Source of the DNA: Bacillus sp. FJAT-50079
GTDB lineage: Bacteria > Bacillota > Bacilli > Bacillales > Bacillaceae_C
Assembly: GCF_018343515.1 (NCBI RefSeq)
Contig: NZ_JAGYPD010000003.1
Coordinates: 140,116 to 204,115 of the forward strand
Direction of reading: 5' to 3'
Length of the DNA: 64,000 nucleotides
Below the pieces are notes generated by a model. It saw nothing but the letters and a program-made list of their open reading frames with translations, was not told the origin of the DNA and did no database searches. The translations under genes were made by a program, and so were the position numbers. Shown piece after piece: positions 7,465 to 15,553 of this stretch (position 1 is its first letter; every line of letters starts with the position of its first letter).

Positions 7465-8559
7465 ATGAGGAAAATTGGAAAACAGGAGATTGAAGATATT
7501 GCAGTTGGTGCAGCTCTGCTTGGAACGGGTGGGGGCGGCGACCCTTATATTGGCAAGCTTATGGCACTGCAAGCAATTGAGGAGTTTGGACCAGTAACGG
7601 TCTTAGAGCCGCACGAAGTTCCTGATGATGCTTTAGTCGTACCATCTTCAATGATGGGAGCACCAACGGTCATGCTCGAGAAAATTCCTAGTGGTGAAGA
7701 AGCGACAGAGGCCTTTCTAAAACTTGAAGAACATTTAGGTGAAAAGGTGTATGCAACGTTTCCAATTGAAGCGGGCGGGCTAAACTCGATGCTACCTTTC
7801 GCAACTGCTGCAAAATTAGGATTACCTGTTGTAGACGCAGATGGAATGGGAAGAGCTTTTCCAGAATTGCAGATGGTTACATTTTATTTAGATGGTATAT
7901 CGGCGACACCAGCTGTCATTGCTGATGAAAAAGGAAATACAGCATTGCTATCAACGATCGATAATGTTTGGACAGAAAGAATTGCTCGTGCAGCTACAAT
8001 TCAAATGGGTGGATCTGTCATGAATGCCATGTATTCCATGAGAGGGAAAAACTTAAAAGAAAGTGGTATACCTAACATCTTAAGACTGGAAGAAGAGATT
8101 GGAAAAGCCATTCGCCTTGCGAAAGAGAATAATGTAAATGCGATTCAAGAAGTATTAAAAGTCGTCGGCGGATTTGAATTATTTCAAGGAAAAGTAACAG
8201 ATATTGATCGTAAAACAGAAACAGGATTTGCCAGGGGTGTAGCAACATTTGAAGGCATGAATGAATATAAGGATGAAACGCTGCAACTTCGTTTTCAAAA
8301 TGAACATTTACTTGCACAAACAGACAGCCGACTGCTGTGCGTAACACCGGATTTAATTGCGGTACTCGATGCAGAGACGGGGAATCCAATCACAACAGAA
8401 GGAATTCGTTATGGTTCAAGATGTGTCGTGATCGGAATTCCATGCCATCCGAAATGGCGGACGGAAAAAGGGATTGCAACGGTTGGTCCAAAATATTTTG
8501 GCTATGATGTTGATTATATTCCAGTTGAAGAACTTGTAAATAAAGGTGGGGCGAAATAA
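7465..8559 (+). CDS. DUF917 (S-methyl-thiohydantoin desulfurase-type) domain protein
   Basis: The protein has 364 residues and no signal peptide. The N-terminal part shows the DUF917 hallmark 'AALLGTGGGGDPYIGK' near residue 20, then 'VVPSSMMGAPTVMLEKIPSGEE' and 'FPIEAGGLNSMLPFATAAKLGLPVVDADGMGRAFPELQMVTF'. This is the pattern of the family now named after S-methyl-thiohydantoin desulfurase. Such proteins almost always sit beside a hydantoinase/oxoprolinase, as here, where the stop codon overlaps the next start by one base. The reaction in this organism is not known. It is preceded by a good GGAGG site. Confidence 0.85.
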   Translation: MRKIGKQEIEDIAVGAALLGTGGGGDPYIGKLMALQAIEEFGPVTVLEPHEVPDDALVVPSSMMGAPTVMLEKIPSGEEATEAFLKLEEHLGEKVYATFPIEAGGLNSMLPFATAAKLGLPVVDADGMGRAFPELQMVTFYLDGISATPAVIADEKGNTALLSTIDNVWTERIARAATIQMGGSVMNAMYSMRGKNLKESGIPNILRLEEEIGKAIRLAKENNVNAIQEVLKVVGGFELFQGKVTDIDRKTETGFARGVATFEGMNEYKDETLQLRFQNEHLLAQTDSRLLCVTPDLIAVLDAETGNPITTEGIRYGSRCVVIGIPCHPKWRTEKGIATVGPKYFGYDVDYIPVEELVNKGGAK

Positions 8560-10115
8560 TGGGTACGTACCGGATCGGAATTGATGTTGGCGGAACACAT
8601 ACAGACGCCGTCATATTAGATGAAAAGAATCAAGTGATTTCAGAAACAAAATCATCGACAACGCTTGATGTGACAACAGGTATTTATAATGCGATGCATA
8701 AGGTAATTACAAATGCAGATGTTCCAAGAGAAAAGATTCACTATGCGATGCTTGGAACGACACATTGCACGAATGCCATTGTTGAAAGAAAAGGATTGAA
8801 TAATATTGCTGTCATCCGTATAGGCGCTCCGGCTACTTTAGCGGTAAAACCAATGACTGGCGTAGAAAGCGAGCTCCGTGATGCACTCGGAAAATATGTA
8901 TATCTTGTACGCGGCGGGCACGAATTTGATGGGCGTGAAATTGTTTCTTTAGACGAAGAACATTTATATCAAATTGCAAAAGAAATAAAAGGAAAAGTAG
9001 ACTCCGTTGCGATCACATCTGTTTTTTCACCTGTATCTAGAGACCATGAAGAACGGGCGCGAGCAATATTTATGGAGATACTTGGCGAAGAAATTTCGAT
9101 TTCTTTGTCTTCTGAGATCGGTTCTGTCGGATTATTAGAAAGAGAGAATGCGACCATTTTGAATGCATCTGTTGTCAATGTGGCAAAAACAGCTGCAAAT
9201 GGATTTATTCAAGCATTAAAGAATGAAGGAATTGATGCGAAGGTATTTTTCGGTCAAAATGACGGTACGTTAATGTCCGTGGAATACGCTATGAAATATC
9301 CAATTTTTACGATTGCTTGTGGACCAACGAATTCTTTGCGTGGTGCATCATATTTAAGTGATTCAACAGACGCCATTGTTGTCGATGTTGGAGGTACAAC
9401 TTCAGATGTCGGAATTTTAGTTAACTCATTTCCACGAGAATCTTCTTTAGCTGTTGAGATTGGCGGAGCACGTACAAACTTCCGTATGCCTGATTTAGTT
9501 TCAATCGGTCTAGGTGGCGGAACAATTATCCGGATAAAAGAAGATGGAGAATTTACAATCGGCCCAGATAGTGTAGGCTATCGCTTACCTGAAGAGGCGA
9601 TGATTTTTGGCGGAGATACATTAACGACAACAGATGTAGCCGTCGCATTAGGGAAAGTAGAACTTGGTGACCCATCTAAAGTAGCGCATTTGGATAAGGA
9701 ATTGCTTCAACAAGTATATGTAAAAATGGTCGAGCTGGTTGAAGAAGCCATTGATAAGATGAAGGTAAGTGCCGATCCGATGCCGGTTATCTTAGTTGGT
9801 GGGGGAAGTGTCCTATTTCCAAAGGAATTAAAAGGAGCTTCCGAGGTATTGCGTCCTGAGAATTCAGGTGTTGCCAATGCGATTGGCTCAGCAATATCCC
9901 AAGTAAGTGGTCAGATTGAAAAAATCTACTTAATCGATGAAATTGGCAGGGAAAATGCTTTACAAGCAGCCAAGGAAGAAGCGATGGCAGAAGCGATCAA
10001 TGCAGGTGCTAATAAAGAAAGTCTTGTCATCGTCGATATCGAAGACGTACCACTTGCATATCTTCCAGGGAACGCTACAAGGGTACGTGTTAAAGCAGCT
10101 GGCGAACTAGTTTAA
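8559..10115 (+). CDS. Hydantoinase/oxoprolinase family protein (HyuA-like, short form)
   Basis: The protein has 518 residues. It opens with the sugar-kinase-like phosphate loop of this family, 'RIGIDVGGTHTDAVILD', followed by 'TTLDVTTGIYNAMHKV' and 'LGTTHCTNAIVER'. The second nucleotide-binding half has 'AIVVDVGGTTSDVGIL' near residue 270 and 'IGLGGGTIIRI'. These proteins use ATP to open five-membered cyclic amides such as hydantoins or 5-oxoproline. At about 520 residues it is the short form paired with DUF917 proteins rather than the long HyuA or 5-oxoprolinase. It is translationally coupled to the DUF917 gene. The substrate is inferred to be a hydantoin-like compound brought in by the permease at 6115. 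Confidence 0.85.
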   Translation: MGTYRIGIDVGGTHTDAVILDEKNQVISETKSSTTLDVTTGIYNAMHKVITNADVPREKIHYAMLGTTHCTNAIVERKGLNNIAVIRIGAPATLAVKPMTGVESELRDALGKYVYLVRGGHEFDGREIVSLDEEHLYQIAKEIKGKVDSVAITSVFSPVSRDHEERARAIFMEILGEEISISLSSEIGSVGLLERENATILNASVVNVAKTAANGFIQALKNEGIDAKVFFGQNDGTLMSVEYAMKYPIFTIACGPTNSLRGASYLSDSTDAIVVDVGGTTSDVGILVNSFPRESSLAVEIGGARTNFRMPDLVSIGLGGGTIIRIKEDGEFTIGPDSVGYRLPEEAMIFGGDTLTTTDVAVALGKVELGDPSKVAHLDKELLQQVYVKMVELVEEAIDKMKVSADPMPVILVGGGSVLFPKELKGASEVLRPENSGVANAIGSAISQVSGQIEKIYLIDEIGRENALQAAKEEAMAEAINAGANKESLVIVDIEDVPLAYLPGNATRVRVKAAGELV

Positions 10116-10157
10116 TAGGGTCCCTCATACCCTTAATATTATAAATGTGATCTATAT

Positions 10158-10195
10158 AAAGGCGTTGACAATTTAAAAGTCAACGCCTTTTGTGT
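10158..10195 (+). terminator. Terminator closing the hydantoinase unit
   Basis: AAAGGCGTTGAC and GTCAACGCCTTT form a perfect 12-bp stem around a nine-base loop and run into T-rich sequence. It lies 42 bp after the stop codon. Confidence 0.85.
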
Positions 10196-10380
10196 GTTTG
10201 GGAGCGTAGTCCCTGATACACTTTTCCCTCAAGAACATTTTAACTGCATTCAAAATTTCAATATGAATGCAGTTTTAATATGTTTAAATCCTTTTGTTTA
10301 AAACTACTTTCAATAATATTCACACACTTCGGAAAAATAAGTCTTTACACTTCCGTTCAATTGTGATACTTTATTAACAA

Positions 10381-10401
10381 TTAATCATAGTCTAGGACTA
10401 A
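10381..10401. promoter_or_regulatory. Putative ROK-regulator operator, site 1
   Basis: This is a 21-bp imperfect palindrome with arms TTAATCATAG and TAGGACTAA about a central T. On the complementary strand it matches the sites at 13021 and 18129 at almost every position. It lies 108 bp before the AGE-family gene. The outer TTAGT/ACTAA pattern resembles XylR/ROK-type operators. No other part of the 390-bp gap looks coding. Confidence 0.65.
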
Positions 10402-10508
10402 ATGATCTTTTGTCAAAATGTTAGAGGCAGTACATATTTTTAATTTCTATTTATAGGGCTCAAAGCTCAGAGTGGGTTAAGGGAAATAAAAATAAAAAGG
10501 GTGAAAAT

Positions 10509-11768
10509 ATGTACAATCAACCTTCAAGGGAAAAATATTTAATGGAGTTACAGGAGAATATGTTGCCATTTTGGGAAAAGGCTATTGATCGGAAATTTGG
10601 CGGTGTTTTTACTTGCTATACAAATGAGGGGGATCGTTTAATAAGTGACAGAAAATATGTATGGTCACAAGGTCGCTTTTTATGGTTAGCGTGTAAATTA
10701 CAGATGCTAAAGGAGCAAGGCATGGTTCAGCTTTCTCAACATTGGAAAGAGACGATCGATGCAACATTTCAGTTTTTAAACAAAAATGCAGTAATGTCCA
10801 ATAATCATATCGTTTTTGCACTCGAGAGAGATGGCCGGAAGATAGATGACGAAATGGATAAAAGTATTTTTGCAGATTGTTTTTATGTATTAGGCTGCAA
10901 TGCTTATTCTCATTATATGAAGGATATGGAAGCATTTGAGCATAGCTTAATCGTATATAAGACGGTCAAATTAAGAATTGAAAATAATGACTTTGATTCA
11001 GAGCCATATCCAATCCCAGCAGGATATAAAGCCCACTCTATTCCTATGATTCTATTAAATGTTGTAGAGGAACTTTATGAGACGGCTAATGCCTTTCATC
11101 ATCCTAGTAGATCTTTTTTATTGCAGGACACAAAAGCTTATCTTGATGAGATCATGAAAGAGTTAGCAGAGGATGGCAGAATTGTTGAAATGAAGCCAGC
11201 AGCTTGGAATAATACTGATACGCTTTTATCAAGGCATGTGAATCCAGGGCACACACTTGAGTCATCATGGTTTATGATCCATAGCTTAAGAAATTTGCAA
11301 TTAGCGAATGAAAAAGATTATATATCAGATATATCTAAACTAGCGATGAATGCGTTAACAATCGGATGGGATGAACGTCAAGGTGGGTTGTTTCGTTTTG
11401 TCGATAAAGAGGGTGGCATGCCACAGGGAGAATTGATCGGTACTCCTATAGAATCACTTATACGCGAAACATGGGATACAAAATTATGGTGGCCTCATTC
11501 GGAAGCACTATACACTACTTTATTATTTTATGAAAAAACGGGAGAAAAAGATTGGTTGAAATGGCATAAAAAATTAGATGAATATGTGTTTCATACTTTT
11601 CCTAATAAAAATAAGGAAATAGGAGAATGGATACAGATTAGAGATCGGAATGGTGCACCTTTACAAAAGGTCGTTGCTTTGCCTGTAAAAGATCCATTTC
11701 ATATTATTCGAAATTATATTTTGATCATTCAATTACTAGAAGGGAAAAATTATTATGATATTGGGTGA
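10509..11768 (+). CDS. AGE (N-acylglucosamine 2-epimerase) family protein
   Basis: The protein has 419 residues with an (alpha/alpha)6-barrel pattern typical of the AGE family: 'NMLPFWEKAIDRKFGGVFTC' near the start, 'KYVWSQGRFLWLACKL', 'HVNPGHTLESSWFMIHSL' near residue 255 and 'ETWDTKLWWPHSEALYTTLL' near residue 320. Family members interconvert N-acetylglucosamine and N-acetylmannosamine, or epimerise or isomerise other free sugars. The His residues in 'NPGHTLE' and 'WWPHSEAL' are at the places used in catalysis. It is cytoplasmic. It overlaps the next gene by 14 bases, so the two are co-translated. The amino-sugar-like genes downstream support an N-acyl amino sugar substrate, but this is an inference. 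Confidence 0.8.
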   Translation: MYNQPSREKYLMELQENMLPFWEKAIDRKFGGVFTCYTNEGDRLISDRKYVWSQGRFLWLACKLQMLKEQGMVQLSQHWKETIDATFQFLNKNAVMSNNHIVFALERDGRKIDDEMDKSIFADCFYVLGCNAYSHYMKDMEAFEHSLIVYKTVKLRIENNDFDSEPYPIPAGYKAHSIPMILLNVVEELYETANAFHHPSRSFLLQDTKAYLDEIMKELAEDGRIVEMKPAAWNNTDTLLSRHVNPGHTLESSWFMIHSLRNLQLANEKDYISDISKLAMNALTIGWDERQGGLFRFVDKEGGMPQGELIGTPIESLIRETWDTKLWWPHSEALYTTLLFYEKTGEKDWLKWHKKLDEYVFHTFPNKNKEIGEWIQIRDRNGAPLQKVVALPVKDPFHIIRNYILIIQLLEGKNYYDIG

Positions 11769-12981
11769 AAGTAAACAAGATATTACGCCGCTTATCCCAA
11801 TTGAATTAGCAGGGTTCGCTCATAGAGACGGTAAAACCCGTGAGGTAATGTATCCATTATTTTTAAAAACGTATTATTTGCAAATGGAAAATAAAATCTT
11901 TTTATTTATAGTCGCTGACTTGATCTGGTGGGATACGGATCATGTGAAAAAGATGAAAGCAGAAATTGAGGATAAATTTAAAATTCCAAAAGAACACATT
12001 TGTTTTCATGCTACTCATAATCATTCGGGACCGCAAACGAGCGCAAGATTTAGTAGGGAAATAGGTAGACTTGAAAAAGGATATGTAACTTTTTTAAACG
12101 ACTTGATTTTTATAAGTATTGAAGAATGTTTACTAAATAAAGAAAAAGTTAGGGTTGAAATTAGAAAAGGAAAAGCAAGCATTGGTGTCCATAGAAGAAA
12201 AAAAGTAAATGATGTGGTCGTTATGGAGCCAAATGTTGAACAATTAGTCGATGATACTGTAACTGTGATCACCTTTATTACAAATAACAGTAAAAATAAG
12301 GCTATTTGGATTCATTATTCATGTCATCCGACTTGTACGGATGCAAATATTCTTTCAAGTGAATTTCCCGGAGTTTGTTGTCGATATGTAGAAGCAGCTT
12401 ATGATAGTAATGTTGCTTATCTCCAAGGGTTTTGTGGTGATATCCGCCCTGCACTTATTAAAAATGATAAATTTCATCGAGGAACAGTCCATGATATGGA
12501 GCTCATTGGAAAAAAGCTAGCGGCCGAGGTTCTTAATGTTTTAAAAAAAGATGGGAATATATGTAATACAGAACCGTTTTTATTCCGTCGACAGGTTGTA
12601 TCTTTATCTTTTAGTGATGAGGTAGTTGATGATAAAATACCCAAAGCTTTGTTAGGGGAATGGCCGACTCTTGTAAGAAATATTAGGAAAAATTATGAAT
12701 TATTGATTCAATATATTAAATTATGTGAAGGCCTGACTTTCATTAGTTGTAATGCTGAATTAGTTGAAGCATATGGAAAATTTATTAAGGAGCGTAGGCC
12801 TGATATTTTGCCTTTAGGGTATTCAAATGGGATGGTTGGATACATTTGTACACAAGAGCAAATGGAAGAAGGAGGATATGAGGCTGAGGAATCGTTGTTT
12901 TATTTTGGATATCCATCAAAACTAAGTCCGTCAACAGAAAGGGATATACAAGAAAAATTAAAACAATTAATGGAGTATTGA
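11755..12981 (+). CDS. Neutral/alkaline ceramidase-like hydrolase, cytoplasmic
   Basis: The protein has 408 residues. Its first 270 residues match the N-terminal domain of neutral/alkaline non-lysosomal ceramidases: 'ITPLIPIELAGFAHRDGK', then 'FHATHNHSGPQTS' near residue 88, 'IHYSCHPTC' with 'SSEFPG', and 'YLQGFCGDIRP' near residue 222. In that family the histidines bind a zinc ion that cleaves an amide (N-acyl) bond. The immunoglobulin-like C-terminal domain of true ceramidases and a signal peptide are both missing, so it acts inside the cell. A role in removing an acyl group from an amino sugar or glycoside is possible and would fit the cluster, but is unproven. Confidence 0.75.
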   Translation: MILGESKQDITPLIPIELAGFAHRDGKTREVMYPLFLKTYYLQMENKIFLFIVADLIWWDTDHVKKMKAEIEDKFKIPKEHICFHATHNHSGPQTSARFSREIGRLEKGYVTFLNDLIFISIEECLLNKEKVRVEIRKGKASIGVHRRKKVNDVVVMEPNVEQLVDDTVTVITFITNNSKNKAIWIHYSCHPTCTDANILSSEFPGVCCRYVEAAYDSNVAYLQGFCGDIRPALIKNDKFHRGTVHDMELIGKKLAAEVLNVLKKDGNICNTEPFLFRRQVVSLSFSDEVVDDKIPKALLGEWPTLVRNIRKNYELLIQYIKLCEGLTFISCNAELVEAYGKFIKERRPDILPLGYSNGMVGYICTQEQMEEGGYEAEESLFYFGYPSKLSPSTERDIQEKLKQLMEY

Positions 12982-12983
12982 AA

Positions 12984-12997
12984 TGTATGCGCATACA
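12984..12997. other. 14-bp perfect palindrome after the ceramidase-like gene
   Basis: TGTATGCGCATACA is self-complementary and lies two bases after the stop codon. It could be a regulatory site or a weak hairpin. It has no T-tract. Confidence 0.3.
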
Positions 12998-13020
12998 AAC
13001 CGATAGTAATCTAACTTTAA

Positions 13021-13041
13021 TTAGTCATAGACTATTACTAA
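13021..13041. promoter_or_regulatory. Putative ROK-regulator operator, site 2
   Basis: This 21-bp palindrome has arms TTAGTCATAG and CTATTACTAA about a central A, with only one mismatched pair. It lies 215 bp before the substrate-binding protein gene. It is the most symmetric of the three related sites (10381, 13021, 18129). Confidence 0.7.
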
Positions 13042-13256
13042 AAGGTTTTATGAACCGTTACTACCTATTTAATTATTCGTATAACTGTAATTTCTATATA
13101 TATCGGCATAACTAACTCAATCTTACAAAGGGGTGATTTTCCTATGTTATTAGTTTCGTAATGGAAAGGAGTGATTCATTAAACAACCTTGGAGCATGTT
13201 GTAAATGTTGATAAGTTGAAGTCGTTGATAATTAGATTAATAAGGGGGATAAAAAG

Positions 13257-14336
13257 ATGCGTACTAAATTTCTCATTATATTGACTGTACTAGTTATGTC
13301 TTGCCTGTTAATAGCCTGTGGAAATAATGCTTCAGAAACTAATTCAAATAATGAATCTAATAGCAACTCTAATACAGACTCTAATACTTCAACTAAGGAA
13401 GAAAAGAAAGGGACAATTACCCTTTACTCTCCCAACATCGCGGCGATGGATAACGTTATATTAGGCGAATTTGAAAAGCAAACTGGAATAAAAGTAGAGA
13501 GGGTAGCTGGTGGTGCGGGAGAACTATTAAAAAGAGTAGAAGCCGAGGCGGGAAATCCGCTAGGAGATGTGTTTTGGGCTGGGGGCGCTGATTCATTAGA
13601 AGCTTATGCAGAATATTTTGAGCCATATGAGCGAAAGGAAAAGGATAAAATCCAGCCGGAATTAATGATGAGCAGTGACAATAGCTGGGCACCATTTCAT
13701 GCGATCCCAACTGTTGCCATCTACAACAAAAAGATGGTGAACGAAGATGAGGTGCCACAAGGTTGGGAGGATCTTCTTGATGAGAAGTGGAAAGGTAAGA
13801 TAGCATTTGCTGATCCTACGAAATCGAGTTCTGCATACACTCAACTGTACACGATGCTATTAGCATTTGCTGATGATGGAAACGATGGCTGGGGCTACGT
13901 TGAAAACTTCGTTAAAAATCTAGATGGGAAAATATTATCTGATTCGGGATTAGTTCCAAAATCTGTCTCAGATGGTGAGTTTGCGATTGGTCTTACTCTA
14001 GAAGGAGAAGCAATTCGATTTATGGAAAGTGGCAGTGATATGGGGATTATTTACCCGAAGGAAGGAACGGCTGTTAGACCGAGTGGAGCTGCGCTAATAA
14101 AAGGAGCAAAAAATCCGGAAGAGGCAAAGCAATTTCTAGATTTCCTAGTTAGTACAGAGGTTCAAGAGTTAATTCAAAAGGATTTTTATAGTAGATCAGT
14201 ACGAACAGACGTAGCGCCTGCTGAGGGGATTAAACCCATTAGTGAAATTAAAATGGTAGATTACGATATCCAGTATTCTGCTGAGCATAGAGATGAATTT
14301 ATGAAGAAATTTAGTGATATTGTGAAAAGGAATTAA
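13257..14336 (+). CDS. Fbp/Afu-type ABC transporter substrate-binding lipoprotein
   Basis: The protein has 359 residues with a lipoprotein signal: 'LVMSCLLIAC', the lipobox Cys at about residue 21, then a Ser/Asn-rich linker. The mature part is a family 1 / ferric-binding (FbpA, AfuA) type two-lobed binding protein: 'GTITLYSPNIAAMDNVILGEFEKQTG', 'VERVAGGAGELLKRVEAEAGNPLGDVFWAGG' and 'WAPFHAIPTVAIYNKKMV'. Members once called iron-binding include proteins for sugar phosphates (AfuA) and aminoethylphosphonate. Here the partner genes are NagA/NagB-like with no sugar kinase, so a phosphorylated amino sugar is an attractive ligand. That is inference. The start ATG follows GGGGGA. Confidence 0.8.
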   Translation: MRTKFLIILTVLVMSCLLIACGNNASETNSNNESNSNSNTDSNTSTKEEKKGTITLYSPNIAAMDNVILGEFEKQTGIKVERVAGGAGELLKRVEAEAGNPLGDVFWAGGADSLEAYAEYFEPYERKEKDKIQPELMMSSDNSWAPFHAIPTVAIYNKKMVNEDEVPQGWEDLLDEKWKGKIAFADPTKSSSAYTQLYTMLLAFADDGNDGWGYVENFVKNLDGKILSDSGLVPKSVSDGEFAIGLTLEGEAIRFMESGSDMGIIYPKEGTAVRPSGAALIKGAKNPEEAKQFLDFLVSTEVQELIQKDFYSRSVRTDVAPAEGIKPISEIKMVDYDIQYSAEHRDEFMKKFSDIVKRN

Positions 14337-14353
14337 TTGTATTCATTAACATT

Positions 14354-14384
14354 CAAGGATGCACCTTAAAAGAGGTGCTCCTTG
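14354..14384 (+). other. Intergenic hairpin between binding protein and ATPase genes
   Basis: CAAGGA-T-GCACCT pairs with AGGTGC-T-CCTTG around a short A-rich loop, with no U-tract. Such hairpins commonly protect the binding-protein mRNA or partly attenuate the transporter genes downstream. Confidence 0.6.
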
Positions 14385-14431
14385 AATAGTAGATAAATCT
14401 TTCTAAATTAAACCGACTAGGGGAGAGAAGA

Positions 14432-15553
14432 ATGCTAAAAGTTACTTTAGAAAACTTATCCAAGGATTTTGGATCCCATAGGGCAGTGAATAATGTGGAT
14501 TTTAAAATAAACGAAGGAGAATTTTTTACTTTATTAGGTCCAAGTGGTTGTGGAAAAACAACATTATTAAGAACCATTGCGGGGTTTTATAAACAAGATG
14601 AAGGAAACATATATTTTGGGGAAAAGTTAATTAACGATATTCCTACACATCAAAGAAATATTGGTATGGTATTTCAAAACTATGCTATTTTTCCACATAT
14701 GTCGGTTTTCGATAATGTTGCCTACGGTTTAGTCGCACGTAAAATCGATAAAAAGGAAATCGAAAGACGTGTAATGGAAGCATTAGACATCGTGGAATTA
14801 GCTCATTTAAGGAATCGAATTCCATCGGATTTAAGTGGAGGGCAACAACAGAGGATTGCCTTAGCTCGTGCGATTGTCATTCGGCCGGGATTATTATTAA
14901 TGGATGAGCCACTGTCGAATTTAGATGCAAAGTTAAGGGTGAAAATGCGCAATGATATTAAAAGATTACAAAGGGATTTGAACATCACAACGATTTATGT
15001 GACACATGATCAAGAGGAGGCACTTGCTGTTTCGGATAGGATTGCCGTGCTTAAAGATGGGGTCGTTCAACAAATTGATACACCCCAAAATATATATTTA
15101 ATGCCTCATAATCAGTTTGTAGCAAACTTTATGGGCACCTCTAACTTCATTAAAGGGCATTGTGAACTTGAACAAAATGGAGAAACTATTATTTATTTAC
15201 TTGATAAATCCATACGTATACCTAGCAACATAAAATATGAAGGAGAAATTATGGTTTCAATTAGACCCGAAGATATTAATCTGTCGTTAGATCAAGCTGA
15301 TAACAATCTTTTTAGAGGGGAGATCGAATTATCAGTGTTCTTAGGGGAAAAAGTGAGCTATCTTGTCAGACTAACAAATGGTGATTTGATTGAAGTCTAT
15401 GACCATCCAAAAGGTCAAAAAAAGATGTTGGAGGAAAAACAAATTGTTTATCTAGATCTTGGAATCGAACGAACTGTCATTTTGAATGCAACGGGAGATG
15501 AGGTGATTTACCGTGGAAATAAAGACCGCGAATCCATTCTCAATCAAGCATAG
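14432..15553 (+). CDS. Fbp/Afu-type ABC transporter ATP-binding protein
   Basis: The protein has 373 residues and a complete ABC ATPase: Walker A 'GPSGCGKTTLLR' at residues 37-48, Q-loop 'GMVFQNYAIFPHMSVFDNV', signature 'LSGGQQQRIALARA' near residue 135, Walker B 'GLLLMDEPLSNLD' and H-loop 'IYVTHDQEEALAVSDRI'. A TOBE-type regulatory domain follows from about residue 235. This is the CUT1/PotA/FbpC layout with a single ATPase that works as a homodimer at the inner face of the membrane. Its 3' end overlaps the permease gene by 41 bases, so the two are co-translated. Confidence 0.9.
   Translation: MLKVTLENLSKDFGSHRAVNNVDFKINEGEFFTLLGPSGCGKTTLLRTIAGFYKQDEGNIYFGEKLINDIPTHQRNIGMVFQNYAIFPHMSVFDNVAYGLVARKIDKKEIERRVMEALDIVELAHLRNRIPSDLSGGQQQRIALARAIVIRPGLLLMDEPLSNLDAKLRVKMRNDIKRLQRDLNITTIYVTHDQEEALAVSDRIAVLKDGVVQQIDTPQNIYLMPHNQFVANFMGTSNFIKGHCELEQNGETIIYLLDKSIRIPSNIKYEGEIMVSIRPEDINLSLDQADNNLFRGEIELSVFLGEKVSYLVRLTNGDLIEVYDHPKGQKKMLEEKQIVYLDLGIERTVILNATGDEVIYRGNKDRESILNQA

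Noticed and set aside
13143-13192. Leader peptides before the binding-protein gene
   Set aside because: Two ribosome-like sites precede frames of only five to nine codons. They show no regulatory codon run, and no terminator/antiterminator pair was found next to them.
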